Positions 45,036 to 54,760 of a stretch of 64,000 nucleotides of DNA are shown in pieces. Under the pieces are notes generated by a model, which saw only the letters and a program-made list of their open reading frames with translations, was not told the DNA's origin and ran no database searches. The stretch's first letter is position 1. Every line of letters begins with the position of its first letter. This DNA comes from Segatella hominis (lineage in GTDB: Bacteria; Bacteroidota; Bacteroidia; Bacteroidales; Bacteroidaceae). The stretch lies in NCBI RefSeq assembly GCF_019249725.2, contig NZ_CP137559.1, positions 1,283,501 through 1,347,500 on the forward strand, written 5' to 3'. Position numbers and translations under genes: made by a program.

Positions 45036-46178
45036 TCACTTAATCGTAACCTGAGTTGCTCCATAACCATACTCCTGGAAGGAAGCGTCCTGATAAGAGC
45101 AGGACTTATAGCGGTAGTTCAACTCATGCACGATTGCCTGACGGAGCACGCCCTCGCCCTTGCCATGGATGAAGATGATTTTCTGTCCTTTCTTATTTTT
45201 GTACTCCGCCATCGTCTTCTTGAACACATCCATCTGATAATGCAGGATGTCGGCGGAGTTCATGCCTGCGGTCGTCTCCAGCACCTCGTCGGCATGTAGG
45301 TCGATAACCACCGTGCCATCGTCCTTCTTCTGCTTCTTCTTGCTCTCGTTGGCGACGATCTTCTCGTCCTTATACATCTGCTCCTTCAATCTCTTGGAGT
45401 CAACGACCAATGGTCTTGCCACCTCATCATTCTCCACGATGGTGAAGAGCAAGGCAGGTGTCTCGAAGAAATCATTCTCCTCGAAGAGATGCAACTTGTA
45501 GAACTTCACAGGATCCAGGCGGAACTGCACGTCGGTAGCAGGCTTGAGGAGGAAAGGCTTATCCTTCTTGTAGGCCACCATCTGGATGGCGATATGTCCC
45601 ATCTCATTAAGCACGTCACGACCGAATTCCTCGATGAAGAGCTTCGTGTTAGGCTCTACCTCTCCACAGCCCTTCAGCGTCCAGGCATTACCCTCAGCTA
45701 CGAGATAGGTATATTGGATAAAATAGTTGCTGTCGTTGACGAAGTAAGTCTCGAAACGGGTATTCGTGATTTCCTTGATATCCACCGGTACGAAGGCAAG
45801 ATAAGCGCTGAGCTTGTTGCCGCCGTCACGCTCACGGGCTGGAGCCTGGAAGGTAATCTCACGGTCGGCAGCATCATATTCGTCCACATTCATATCCACC
45901 TCCACATCATGCAGGTTGAGGATAGACTTGATGCTTCGACTGTCGTTCTTCAGTTCCGTGTTGGCACGTTCCTCAGCAGCCTGCTTGGCATCCATCTTGG
46001 CAGAAATCATCTTACCCATGGCATAGTCGTCCTGCTCCACCACTACCACGTCGTGGATGGAAGTAGGAATCTCGAAGCCATCCTCGTCCATCACCATCAC
46101 GATATCTTTACCCTGGAAGCCGGAGATCTTTCCTCCTCCCACTTCACTCAGGAATCTTACTTTATCACCTATTTTCAT
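45036..46178 (-). CDS. DUF2027 - Smr domain protein
   Basis: 380 residues. DUF2027 occupies about 60-280 (NKLSAYLAFVPVDIKEITNTRFETYFVNDSNY...), and the N-terminus VGDKVRFLSEVGGGKISGFQGKD looks like a small SH3/KOW-type domain. The C-terminal Smr nuclease-like domain has VIDLHADEV and IFIHGKGEGVLRQAIVHEL. A Bacteroidota-specific combination; Smr domains of MutS2 nick or bind branched DNA or act on collided ribosomes. The role here is not established. A promoter -7 box TATCTTTG is at 46209-46202. Confidence 0.9.
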   Translation of the reverse strand: MKIGDKVRFLSEVGGGKISGFQGKDIVMVMDEDGFEIPTSIHDVVVVEQDDYAMGKMISAKMDAKQAAEERANTELKNDSRSIKSILNLHDVEVDMNVDEYDAADREITFQAPARERDGGNKLSAYLAFVPVDIKEITNTRFETYFVNDSNYFIQYTYLVAEGNAWTLKGCGEVEPNTKLFIEEFGRDVLNEMGHIAIQMVAYKKDKPFLLKPATDVQFRLDPVKFYKLHLFEENDFFETPALLFTIVENDEVARPLVVDSKRLKEQMYKDEKIVANESKKKQKKDDGTVVIDLHADEVLETTAGMNSADILHYQMDVFKKTMAEYKNKKGQKIIFIHGKGEGVLRQAIVHELNYRYKSCSYQDASFQEYGYGATQVTIK

Positions 46179-46310
46179 CTTTGTTTTCTATTTGTTTGGT
46201 GCAAAGATACAAAAGATATTGTAAATGACGAAAAGTTTTATCTTTTTTATCACAATTCGTGCAGATTTCGATGAATTTGACGAAATACAATTCAGAGGAG
46301 GAAAACAAAC

Positions 46311-46352
46311 GAAACAAAAAACCGGTCAAGCTCTACCAAAGAGCCCGACCGG
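46311..46352 (-). terminator. terminator after the amylase gene
   Basis: CCGGTC (46322-46327) pairs with GACCGG (46347-46352), and GCTCT with AGAGC inside. The run of A at 46311-46320 becomes a T run on the minus strand. Confidence 0.88.
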
Positions 46353-46442
46353 AAAACTTATTACTTTGATTAATTAAAAATTGATATATTAGTATCTCTC
46401 AGAGAGAACGTATATCCCTAAGTATTTAAAGAGGGTTTATGA

Positions 46443-49400
46443 TTACTTGATGACATACTTCTTGCCACCGCAAACATAGACACCTGGAGCGAGGATGTAC
46501 TCAGCATCTGCCATGCTGCCTACCTCAGCTACCTTCTGACCATTGATAGAATAAATCTTCAACTTAGCAGGAGCCTTCTTGCTACCTACCTGGTTGATGC
46601 CTGTTGAGATAGACTCGTTGGTCTTACCGTCACGATTATAAACTGCACCGTTTACGAAATCGAAATTACCTGTCTGGTTTTCAGCATTACCATTGTTATT
46701 GAAGATGATTTTGGTAGGAGTACTTGTCAAATCGCCATCATACTTCCACATCCAAACATCAAGACCATTCTTCTTCTCACCAGTCTTGGTACATGCTACA
46801 CCTGGCCAGTTACCACCAGTAAAGTTGTCTGTATCATTCCAAGCCCATACGTGGATGTCATTCCAGTTAGCAGGAGCGAGGAAGTAAGCATAGATACCTG
46901 TTGGAGTAGGAATAACGATCTCTTTCGTCTTGTTGAAGGTAGCAGAACCTGTCTTGGTTTCGTTATCTGCATTGGTTGCGCTCCAAGTTACAGTCTGGCT
47001 CTCGCCTTCCATCATGTCAGCACCGAGAGTGAAGGTAGCAGCCTTACCAGGGGTAAGAGCCACCTGCTCGCCATCACCAATCTTATACCAACCGCTCTTG
47101 GCATTGTTGCTCAATGTGGCAGTTACGGAGATAGTCTTCTGGAAGTCACCACCATTAGGACTCAAAGTAACCTTGGCTGCTGTGTTGACAGGAGCATCGA
47201 GCGTCTTGACACTTGAACCACCGTCATACTCCAAGTAGATATCGCCTGTGATACCAGTGATGTCACTTGACTGCTTGTCATTACCATTATTCAGAATCAC
47301 ATTGAAGCTCTCTACTCCATCAAAAGTCTTGTACCAGTAGTTGACACCACCAATCTCTTCAGGACCATCCATGGTCTTACCGTGCCATGCACCTGTCAAC
47401 TCCTTGGCTGGAGTACCAGGAACCCAAGCATAGATAGTTGGAGACTTGTCTGCCTTTACATATACGGTGATAGCTGCGTTAGGATCTACCTTGGTATAAG
47501 TAACCTTACCAGTCTTCTCGCCTTCAGAGCTTGTAGCGCTCCAAGTCACAGTCTTGGTGTCCTTGAAGTTCATGCCTTCGCCGATAGTGAAGGTAGCAGC
47601 CTTACCAGGAGTCAAATCTACCTTGTCCTGACCCTCTATCTGGTACCAACCAGACAAGGCATCTTCAGAGAGTTTTGCGGTAACAGTTATCGTATTGGTA
47701 CGGAAAGTACCACCAGCTGGAGAAAGAGAAACGCTTACTGGCTGAAGAGGAGCCTCGTCAACCCAAGTTGTACCAGCCTCTTCATTACCATCATATTTTT
47801 GACCGCCCAGAGACTTGGCTGTTGTATCGTAGATGAAAGCACCATCATCAATGAGCTTGCCACCCTTCCAGTCTTTCACGAGTACGCGAACCTGACCCTG
47901 ATTATTAGGAGCATCAACGGTGATAGTAGGACCTGTGTAAGTCTTGCCTGTTACCAAGTCTGTATAAGTACCATCTGGGCAATCTGTGAAAGTAGCACCA
48001 CCATTGAGGGCTACGAGTGCATAGTTGTCCTTATAAGCACGCTTGAAAGCGATACCACCATTGGCCTTACAACCATCTGTAGTCCACTGACCCTTACGGA
48101 GAGCAGGAACAGCCTGACGAATCTTGTTCAAACGGATGAGGTGCTGAGCCAAATCATGATTCAAAGTAGCAGCCACATTACCAGAAGCCTTGTATTCACC
48201 GAAGTCTGATGCTTCTACATCACCTGTGATATAACCACCGAAGTAAGCACGACCGGTGTTAGAAAGAGGACCATTAGGACCTTTATCAATTACTTTACCA
48301 CGACGGAAACCAACCTCAGAACCATAATAGAGACATGGGATTCCACGGAAGGTAAACAAGAGAGAGAGGTTCTCAGCCCACTGAGCATCTGTACCACCGA
48401 AACGGTTGGTATCGCTAGGACCTGGACTATAGTCATGGCTATCTACATATACCACATTGAAAGTAGCGTCATTATAGCACTCATCGCCGCTTGCCATGCC
48501 GAAAGCCTGTTGGGCAGTGTTGTAGCTGTAGTGCATAGGGAAGTCAATGACGTTGAATCCGCTTGCCTGAGAATAGTCTGGCTCGTGCCATGCGCCATTG
48601 ATCATCTTGGCATTGTTGCTCTGTGGAGAAGTTGTCTCCTTCAAGCAAAGCTGTTGTGGACCCACAGGCTCAGAACCCTCAGGAATCACCTGATTATCCC
48701 AGTAGCTTTGGCTTCCATCCCAAGCATCAAGCAAGGACTGATCCGACTTCCAGGTATAGAAGTAGCAAGAAAGATTGGCCTGACCTCTGTAGGTTACATC
48801 GTTCATACGTGTACAAACCTCACCATACATAAAGAAAGGTGCCTTGTTCAAGCGCTTGTCCTCGTACTTCTTACCGAGAGCTACAAATTTAGGGATGAAC
48901 TCCTTGTTGAATGTCAAGCGGGAGATGTGGCCGGATGTATCAATACGGAAACCATCGACACCCATCTTGATAAACTGTCCATAGCAATCTACGAGATACT
49001 TAGCCACGTAGTCGTTCTCTGTGTTGAGATCCACACAGTCACCAGCAATCTGACCCATCCAACGGCTTGGGAAGTCCCAGTTCCAGTTGTTGGCTGTATG
49101 ATGCCAATAGTTGTGTATATCGTGGTTATTGCCATCTGTATTCTTCATCAGGGCAAGACGACGCTGATACTGTGCCGTAGGCAAAAGACTTGGATAGTCA
49201 CTACCTAATGTTTCGGGATTAGGAATCATACAAGCATTGATGTCTGCCTGATTACGAAGACGTGTATCGCGGTCGAACTCCTTGCAGAGCTTCTCCTCAC
49301 CGAAGTTACCGGAGTGGTTGAGCACGATATCGAGGATAATCTTGATACCCTTTTTGTGAGCCTTGTCAATGAGTTCCTGGAACATCACGTCACCGCTCTT

Positions 49401-49790
49401 TTTGCCGTCACCGCTCTGATAACGGCAATCTACCTTGGAGAAATCCGAAGCATGATAGCCGTGGTAGTCATAACCGGACGCATTCTGTACGACAGGAGTA
49501 ATCCAGATGGCAGTGAAACCTAACGCCTTGATGTAGTCAAGCTTGTCGATCACACCCTGGAAGTCACCTCGCCAACAAGGGTCCTTGGTACTCTTCTGTG
49601 CTTCCTGGTTATCCCAGCAGAGCACATTGTTAGCAGGATCACCATCGTAGAAACGTGTGGTAATCATGAAATAGATACTTTCGTCTCGGAAGTCTGTACG
49701 ATTAGATGTGAAGACATCCGTCGCCATCGACTGCATTGAGACCAGAAGGAGCAGCAATGCCGTCCAAAGCTTCTTAGTAAACCTTCTCAT
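46443..49790 (-). CDS. secreted GH13 alpha-amylase with starch-binding modules
   Basis: 1,115 residues. Signal peptide (about 1-23), GH13 catalytic domain (about 35-600): ILDIVLNHSG, nucleophile Asp in GVDGFRIDTSGH, acid Glu in FFMYGEV, third Asp in YVDSHDYS. Then two Ig-like Fn3-associated modules (about 675-760 and 865-945), each followed by a CBM26-like starch-binding module (about 765-855 and 955-1055). The tail SINGQKVAEV...GVYVCGGKKYVIK is a sorting-like segment. Should degrade starch outside the cell. No susC/susD is in the window. Confidence 0.93.
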   Translation of the reverse strand: MRRFTKKLWTALLLLLVSMQSMATDVFTSNRTDFRDESIYFMITTRFYDGDPANNVLCWDNQEAQKSTKDPCWRGDFQGVIDKLDYIKALGFTAIWITPVVQNASGYDYHGYHASDFSKVDCRYQSGDGKKSGDVMFQELIDKAHKKGIKIILDIVLNHSGNFGEEKLCKEFDRDTRLRNQADINACMIPNPETLGSDYPSLLPTAQYQRRLALMKNTDGNNHDIHNYWHHTANNWNWDFPSRWMGQIAGDCVDLNTENDYVAKYLVDCYGQFIKMGVDGFRIDTSGHISRLTFNKEFIPKFVALGKKYEDKRLNKAPFFMYGEVCTRMNDVTYRGQANLSCYFYTWKSDQSLLDAWDGSQSYWDNQVIPEGSEPVGPQQLCLKETTSPQSNNAKMINGAWHEPDYSQASGFNVIDFPMHYSYNTAQQAFGMASGDECYNDATFNVVYVDSHDYSPGPSDTNRFGGTDAQWAENLSLLFTFRGIPCLYYGSEVGFRRGKVIDKGPNGPLSNTGRAYFGGYITGDVEASDFGEYKASGNVAATLNHDLAQHLIRLNKIRQAVPALRKGQWTTDGCKANGGIAFKRAYKDNYALVALNGGATFTDCPDGTYTDLVTGKTYTGPTITVDAPNNQGQVRVLVKDWKGGKLIDDGAFIYDTTAKSLGGQKYDGNEEAGTTWVDEAPLQPVSVSLSPAGGTFRTNTITVTAKLSEDALSGWYQIEGQDKVDLTPGKAATFTIGEGMNFKDTKTVTWSATSSEGEKTGKVTYTKVDPNAAITVYVKADKSPTIYAWVPGTPAKELTGAWHGKTMDGPEEIGGVNYWYKTFDGVESFNVILNNGNDKQSSDITGITGDIYLEYDGGSSVKTLDAPVNTAAKVTLSPNGGDFQKTISVTATLSNNAKSGWYKIGDGEQVALTPGKAATFTLGADMMEGESQTVTWSATNADNETKTGSATFNKTKEIVIPTPTGIYAYFLAPANWNDIHVWAWNDTDNFTGGNWPGVACTKTGEKKNGLDVWMWKYDGDLTSTPTKIIFNNNGNAENQTGNFDFVNGAVYNRDGKTNESISTGINQVGSKKAPAKLKIYSINGQKVAEVGSMADAEYILAPGVYVCGGKKYVIK

Positions 49791-49837
49791 AAATTGTGTT
49801 GTTAAGTTAAGATATTTAGTTATTTATCATTTGTTTG

Positions 49838-49869
49838 CAAATATAATAACAAAAGGTGTAAACAGCAAA
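49838..49869 (-). promoter_or_regulatory. promoter of the amylase gene
   Basis: Minus strand TTTG (49869-49866), 20 bp, TATATTTG (49845-49838), exact consensus. Confidence 0.85.
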
Positions 49870-49899
49870 TAAACAAGCGCTTAACCCACACTTTTTATA

Positions 49900-49949
49900 T
49901 GCAATCGATTGCACTAGAACGTAAAATATTATTATGCAATCGATTGCAT
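49900..49949 (-). promoter_or_regulatory. two LacI-type operator palindromes
   Basis: TGCAATCGATTGCA occurs at 49900-49913 and again at 49935-49948 (16 bp perfect palindrome ATGCAATCGATTGCAT at 49934-49949). Centres are 35 bp apart. They lie upstream of the -33 box, so they fit an activator or an upstream-bound regulator better than a promoter-occluding repressor. Confidence 0.85.
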
Positions 49950-50039
49950 AGAATCTTTCAAAGATTTCCGCCCAAAAGTTTGCATAATTAAAAACCTCTC
50001 TTAGACCATAAAGTAATGGTTTAAGAGAGGTGTAGTATT

Positions 50040-50241
50040 TAAACCTAAAAAATGCTTAAAGTAATTCTTTAAGTGCTTTCCTTACTTCAAAGTTAGGAAT
50101 ACCTAAAGTATAAACACCCTCGTCATAATCCTTGATGGTCAGATAACCGGATCTATAGAGTTCTTGACATCACGATAAGCCTTCAAACTATCCTCATATT
50201 CTTTCCTCATTTTTATATGATTTTCTGAAAGTTCAGCCAGT
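50040..50241 (-). pseudogene. chimeric remnant of Rpn and AAA/PD-(D/E)XK genes
   Basis: Minus strand LYRSGYLTIKDYDEGVYTLG, followed by IPNFEVRKALKELL and a stop, matches the corresponding region of the AAA-ATPase/PD-(D/E)XK family (compare the complete gene at 54886, YITIKGYDPETELFTLDIPNKE). Just upstream in another frame is EYEDSLKAYRDVKNSI, a copy of part of the adjacent Rpn gene (50466-50520). The two pieces are joined within CTCTATAGATC. Confidence 0.75.
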
Positions 50242-51183
50242 TCAGGCTTGTTCACTCAATTTCCGGATTACCTCCAGTGGAAGCTCGGTGGCCGTTGATA
50301 CTTGCTCTTCAGAAAGACCCATTGAAAGAAGGCGGCGAGCTGTGGATTGCTTTTCTTTTTCCATTCCTTTAGCCATTCCTTTTTCCATTCCTTTAGCCAT
50401 TCCTTTTTCCATTCCTTTAGCCATTCCTTCCGCCATACCTTCTTCACGACCCTTTTCCAAAGCCGTATCTATAGAGTTTTTGACATCACGGTAAGCCTTC
50501 AAACTATCCTCATATTCTTTCAGCTCTGTTGGGGTGAACTTCGCAATCTCGGCCTCCTCAAAGAGTTTAGTAAACACTTTCTCTTTCAAGGCAGCAGGAC
50601 GCTTATCCAATCGGGAAAGGTTTTTCAATACATACAACCACTTATCATAAAGCGTGTCAAGCTCCTCCTCTGTCTTGTTGAACTTCGCTATCTCAACATA
50701 CTTGAAAGAAAGTTTGTCATTAAAAACCTTAAAAGTCTTCTTATCAAGCAAGCCTACATCATGGTTGATATCATTCTTGTCAAATGCCTCTTCTTCCAAG
50801 TCGAAGTTCAGCAGAGCAACTGTATATACATGTTCAAGTTTGAAGTTCCATTCTGCCCCTTTTGGAGCCTGCTCACGGATAGGAAAAGTAGAATAGAACA
50901 AAGAACGATCCTTGAAGTACTTCTGATAAGCATTCTGCATTTCAACGATGAACTTTTCACCATGCTCATTTTCGCAATAAACATCAAAGATGGCCTTGCG
51001 CTCGGCAAAGACATCACCAACGTGCTCACTATTCAAGTACTTCACATCCTTAATGACCTGAAAACCATCAAACAGTGAATTCAAGAAATTGATGAGCAAA
51101 TCCTTGTTAGGCTTTGTTCCAAAGATACGCTTAAAACCGAAATCGGTAAGCAAGCTAATATATCGTTCTTCTATCCGTTTCAT
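50242..51183 (-). CDS. Rpn-family recombination-promoting nuclease
   Basis: About 313 residues. PD-(D/E)XK transposase-like nuclease family (PF12784 type). LLTDFGFKRIFGTKPNKDLLINFLNSLF at the start, catalytic region AIFDVYCENEHGEKFIVEMQ with D and E-x-Q, and DRSLFYSTFPIREQ. A C-terminal stretch of four KGME/KGMA repeats (EGMAKGMEKGMAKGMEKG), encoded by 24-bp tandem DNA repeats, precedes the last 30 residues. Start at 51183 because GGAG lies 7 bp upstream; the alternative at 51189 is too close to it. Confidence 0.88.
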   Translation of the reverse strand: MKRIEERYISLLTDFGFKRIFGTKPNKDLLINFLNSLFDGFQVIKDVKYLNSEHVGDVFAERKAIFDVYCENEHGEKFIVEMQNAYQKYFKDRSLFYSTFPIREQAPKGAEWNFKLEHVYTVALLNFDLEEEAFDKNDINHDVGLLDKKTFKVFNDKLSFKYVEIAKFNKTEEELDTLYDKWLYVLKNLSRLDKRPAALKEKVFTKLFEEAEIAKFTPTELKEYEDSLKAYRDVKNSIDTALEKGREEGMAEGMAKGMEKGMAKGMEKGMAKGMEKEKQSTARRLLSMGLSEEQVSTATELPLEVIRKLSEQA

Positions 51184-51221
51184 ATTCATCTCCTTTTAAA
51201 ACGTTTAACTGAAATGTGATG

Positions 51222-51253
51222 CAAAAATAAGCTATTTTATCGAAAATACCAAA
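51222..51253 (-). promoter_or_regulatory. promoter of the Rpn gene
   Basis: Minus strand TTTG (51253-51250), 20 bp, TATTTTTG (51229-51222). Exact consensus, about 38 bp before the ATG. Confidence 0.8.
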
Positions 51254-51381
51254 AAAAACAGCAAGAATCCTTCAAGTTATCAGCAAATTACTCAGAAAAA
51301 AGATTCTCCCATATTCAATGAGTTATGACGTTTATGAATTATAGAAATCTGCCCCATCCCCCTCACTAACAACCTGCTAAA

Positions 51382-51416
51382 CGAAAAACGAGGATTGCAT
51401 CCCTGCAACCCTCGTC
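51382..51416 (-). terminator. terminator of the large secreted-protein operon
   Basis: ACGAGGATTGCA (51389-51400) and TGCAACCCTCGT pair with one wobble, with a T run on the minus strand side. The gap 51190-51502 otherwise holds no gene beyond the Rpn promoter. Confidence 0.8.
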
Positions 51417-51502
51417 TAACTTTAGTAAAAGATGATTAATAAAAGTTTGTTATATAAACTCTGTATATTTTTGTTTCAAACTCATTTCATCTGAATTTTC
51501 AT

Positions 51503-51721
51503 TTAATCCCAGAGCGACTTGCTCTTGAAATTAGATTCAGTATCTTCCTCCTCATCGAAATCGTAATCCCAAGAAGAGAAGTCGTTTTCCTTGGCACCAG
51601 TTCCACCGTAATGGCTTTGATCTGAGTTGTTAAGTCCAGATGCCCCATTGAATCCTTCACAGAAAGTTTCTCCCGCAAAAGTAACCATAGTCATCTGTGG
51701 AATTATATACTTCTTTTTCAT
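51503..51721 (-). CDS. small acidic protein in tandem with a secreted protein
   Basis: 72 residues, MKKKYIIPQMTMVTFAGETFCEGFNGASGLNNSD..., acidic C-terminus DYDFDEEEDTESNF. Bacteroidota contain many such MKKxYIxPxM... short proteins beside secreted proteins. Begins 26 bp after the end of the 913-residue gene. Possibly a peptide precursor or a small regulator; unproven. Confidence 0.6.
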   Translation of the reverse strand: MKKKYIIPQMTMVTFAGETFCEGFNGASGLNNSDQSHYGGTGAKENDFSSWDYDFDEEEDTESNFKSKSLWD

Positions 51722-51746
51722 ATCTTCAGTTTTTACTTATCCAATA

Positions 51747-54488
51747 TTATTTAATTACGTATTTCTTACCATTGTGGATGTAAATGCCACCTACCGTAGG
51801 GTGTTCCACTTGCTGTCCACTCAAGGTATAATACTTACCGTCAAGCACTGTTTTAGATTCAACTACCCCCTGTATTCCAGTAACGTCATTATCTACAGCA
51901 CCGAAATCAAAGAAGAGTGCAGGGATTTTCTTTGCACTACCTGACTGGTTTTGAAGCGCACTAAAATCATTGCTCGTACCCAAATTGAGCTTTTCCGCTA
52001 TTGCTTTCTTTATAGAAAGATAGCTACTATTTGCATAGGTCAAGCCCTTACCATTGGAAATCCAGAATCCCAAAAGATAATCGTTTTGATTATAACCTTG
52101 TTTGTCTATTGCGTTATCCAAGCCTAAACCATGAATTGCATGATAGAATCCAAAGAGATAATTAACATTTTCTTCATCCGCTGTAGGAATATTCTTAGCT
52201 ATAACACATTCTTCCAAGCGATTGTCTCCAGTATATTTCAACTTCTTATTAGTTGCCTCTTCCAGTGGAATAACCAAAGTATTATAAGTAATCAAAGACT
52301 TTCTCTTATGGAACACAGCACCAGGAACTTTAATATCTTCCTTCAAAGCCAAGATTACACCAGTATATGCAGGAATAACATCTTCAGAAGTATCAAAATT
52401 ATTAATATTCTTCAATTTAAATCCTACGTGGTTATTTGCATCTGCAGCAGTAACCTCCGATACAACAAAGACATCCACATTCTTAGGACGCTTCCAAGCC
52501 GTTTTATCACTCCATGTTCTGAAGTATTGATAATTACCTTTATTCTTAATATTACGAACATTTTCCTCAGACATGTAAACTACATCTTTAAAATCACGAA
52601 GTTCCAAATCTCGGTTCTTTGAAATAGTATAGAAATATCTGTAAGATGAATTACCTCCCACAGTAGAAGTATAGATGTAGAATCTTACTGTCCAAGTACC
52701 AGCAGGACGGTTCCATATGATATTGAGATTTTCATCCGTACTTTCTGTCAGACCACTCTCTGTATAAGAAACCTCATTAGGATCAGAACGTGAAGCTTTA
52801 TGACCTACTGGAGCAGTTTCATCATAAGGATAAATTGCTGCCTTATCCTCTGGATTTGTACCATTTTCAAACCAGTTGATTGCCTGTGTATGATTACCGA
52901 CAAAGCGGAATGGCTTGTTCTTATTGTCTTCAGTAGTAGCTATGGTCAACTTATAGCAGTTCTCTGAAACATCAAAATCCATATCAGCAACATCAGAACC
53001 CCAATTCCATTCACCATCTGCAGTAGTAGTACCAGGAATAGCTGTACCTACCATTGAGAGGGAAGTAATAGTTTTACGACCTGTACTTAGAACCTCTCCA
53101 CCAGTATTTCCCCATAACTCATTATGATTATTATTGCCTTTATTGCTATTAAATTCCCATGACGAAACACCTACAACATCATCATTTAATTTAAAAGTTC
53201 CATTTTTAGCATTAATTTTGTTGTCTGTGGTTTTTAGAGGCTTACCTCCATTACCCCACAAGAACAACTTTGGATAAGTAGAAAGAATATTTTCCAGATA
53301 CACTACTTGATTTTTATACTCATCAAAAATATTTTCTTTCTTATCTTGATTCATTGCATTAGAAATCGCATAGAACTCAGAGCCCTCTTGTGCATACAAA
53401 TTACCATAAAATTTACCAGCATAGAAATTTCCTTGATCGGATAGTACATTATAATTTTTTCTGTCAGAAGTTAAAGTCATAGCTGTAGCCTCCTCATCTG
53501 TACTCAGATAATAAGCAACACGCTTCATATCATCATATTTGATTGTCAACGAACTTGGCTCTTTCTTAAGATGGCCAATTGTAAGATAAATAGTATAAGA
53601 ACCATCTTGACCACCTTCGGTAGTTTTTGTTCTACGGCTTTTCATATTCCAGTAGTTTCCATCTTTTTCTGAAATATCCTCACTTTTTTCCAAATTATTA
53701 AAGACGAGAGTTGCTGTATGATCCTCACCCATTACAGGATTAGTATTATCAATAATAGTTGTGGAATTCTTACCAGGGCCATAAACAGCAACAGGAGTTC
53801 CTGTTGCGTCCACACTCATTACCTGAGCTTTTGCAGTAAGAGTTGCAGGAATTTGCACCATATAAACGGCATTATCTTCTGCATCTTTTTTTTGCTCCTG
53901 GAATTTAAACACAGCATCTTTATAGTTGATTGTTTCACCATCAAAGTTGAAGAAGTTACCTACAAGATAATAACCCTCGCTGTATTTACGATTTGCAATT
54001 GGATTTTCACCAGAAGGAGTAGGAGGAGTTACAGTACCACTATCTTTTTTCTTACCATCAACCCATACTTTTGTTTCGCCTTTAATAACAACATGAATAG
54101 TAATGTACTCATAAGCATTTTTATCAAAAGAAACCTTCCAGGTATTACTGGACGAAGTTCCTTGTTCAGCACTTTTATATAAACTTGAGCCCCCTTCCTC
54201 ATTAATTTCGAGAAGTTCACCATTCATTGAAGGGTAAAACTGTTTTTGGGGCGAGCTGTTAACACCTACTCGAAAGTAAAATTCATCAGCGCTATTACTT
54301 TCGATTTTAATTTTATAAGTATCACCGGACTCCAAATCCATTTTATGATTACTAGGGATATCGTAGCTTCCCCCGGCACCATTGATGCTTTCAGCTGTCA
54401 TTAAATAAACATCATCGGCTGCCTTTACCGTTTGCGATATGGACAATAATGCCCAAACCGCCATTAAAAACATAAAAAATCTTTTCAT
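51747..54488 (-). CDS. large secreted protein, probably starch/glycan-binding
   Basis: 913 residues. Signal peptide MKRFFMFLMAVWALLSISQTVKA. Aromatic/Asn-rich beta modules: about 440-660 (SLSMVGTAIPGTTTADGEWNWGSDVADMDF...) look like the carbohydrate-binding modules of SusE/SusF. The C-terminus KYYTLSGQQVEHPTVGGIYI, then HNGKKYVIK, is the same kind of tail as in the amylase. No catalytic motif is visible. Its promoter region carries a LacI-type palindrome at the same offset as the amylase gene, suggesting a shared regulator. Confidence 0.65.
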   Translation of the reverse strand: MKRFFMFLMAVWALLSISQTVKAADDVYLMTAESINGAGGSYDIPSNHKMDLESGDTYKIKIESNSADEFYFRVGVNSSPQKQFYPSMNGELLEINEEGGSSLYKSAEQGTSSSNTWKVSFDKNAYEYITIHVVIKGETKVWVDGKKKDSGTVTPPTPSGENPIANRKYSEGYYLVGNFFNFDGETINYKDAVFKFQEQKKDAEDNAVYMVQIPATLTAKAQVMSVDATGTPVAVYGPGKNSTTIIDNTNPVMGEDHTATLVFNNLEKSEDISEKDGNYWNMKSRRTKTTEGGQDGSYTIYLTIGHLKKEPSSLTIKYDDMKRVAYYLSTDEEATAMTLTSDRKNYNVLSDQGNFYAGKFYGNLYAQEGSEFYAISNAMNQDKKENIFDEYKNQVVYLENILSTYPKLFLWGNGGKPLKTTDNKINAKNGTFKLNDDVVGVSSWEFNSNKGNNNHNELWGNTGGEVLSTGRKTITSLSMVGTAIPGTTTADGEWNWGSDVADMDFDVSENCYKLTIATTEDNKNKPFRFVGNHTQAINWFENGTNPEDKAAIYPYDETAPVGHKASRSDPNEVSYTESGLTESTDENLNIIWNRPAGTWTVRFYIYTSTVGGNSSYRYFYTISKNRDLELRDFKDVVYMSEENVRNIKNKGNYQYFRTWSDKTAWKRPKNVDVFVVSEVTAADANNHVGFKLKNINNFDTSEDVIPAYTGVILALKEDIKVPGAVFHKRKSLITYNTLVIPLEEATNKKLKYTGDNRLEECVIAKNIPTADEENVNYLFGFYHAIHGLGLDNAIDKQGYNQNDYLLGFWISNGKGLTYANSSYLSIKKAIAEKLNLGTSNDFSALQNQSGSAKKIPALFFDFGAVDNDVTGIQGVVESKTVLDGKYYTLSGQQVEHPTVGGIYIHNGKKYVIK

Positions 54489-54697
54489 CTTTTATTTATT
54501 TAGTTAAGTTATTATTTATATATTGTTCTAAGCTTCTTTGAGCAGCTAGATGACCTTGTACTTTTCTGTTAGGTAATCATCACTTCTTTTAGGAACTTAT
54601 ACGCTATTTTTAACTTTGTCTATTTTTTAAGATGAACATGCTTTTAGCAATATCCATTACTTAGTTAGAAACTTTTATTATACTTACTTTATTGCGG

Positions 54698-54705
54698 CAA
54701 AATTA
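54698..54705 (-). promoter_or_regulatory. -7 box of the large secreted-protein gene
   Basis: TAATTTTG on the minus strand, about 210 bp upstream of the ATG at 54488. No exact -33 TTTG is found; the long leader (54489-54697) contains no other obvious signal. Confidence 0.5.
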
Positions 54706-54760
54706 ACTTTTTTTTCCGAAACCTGCACATTTTTCCTCTAATTTTATACATATATTACCA

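Noticed and set aside
50347..51078. 243-codon plus-strand ORF rich in HSFSHSFF
   Set aside because: Mirror image of the KGME repeat in the Rpn gene.
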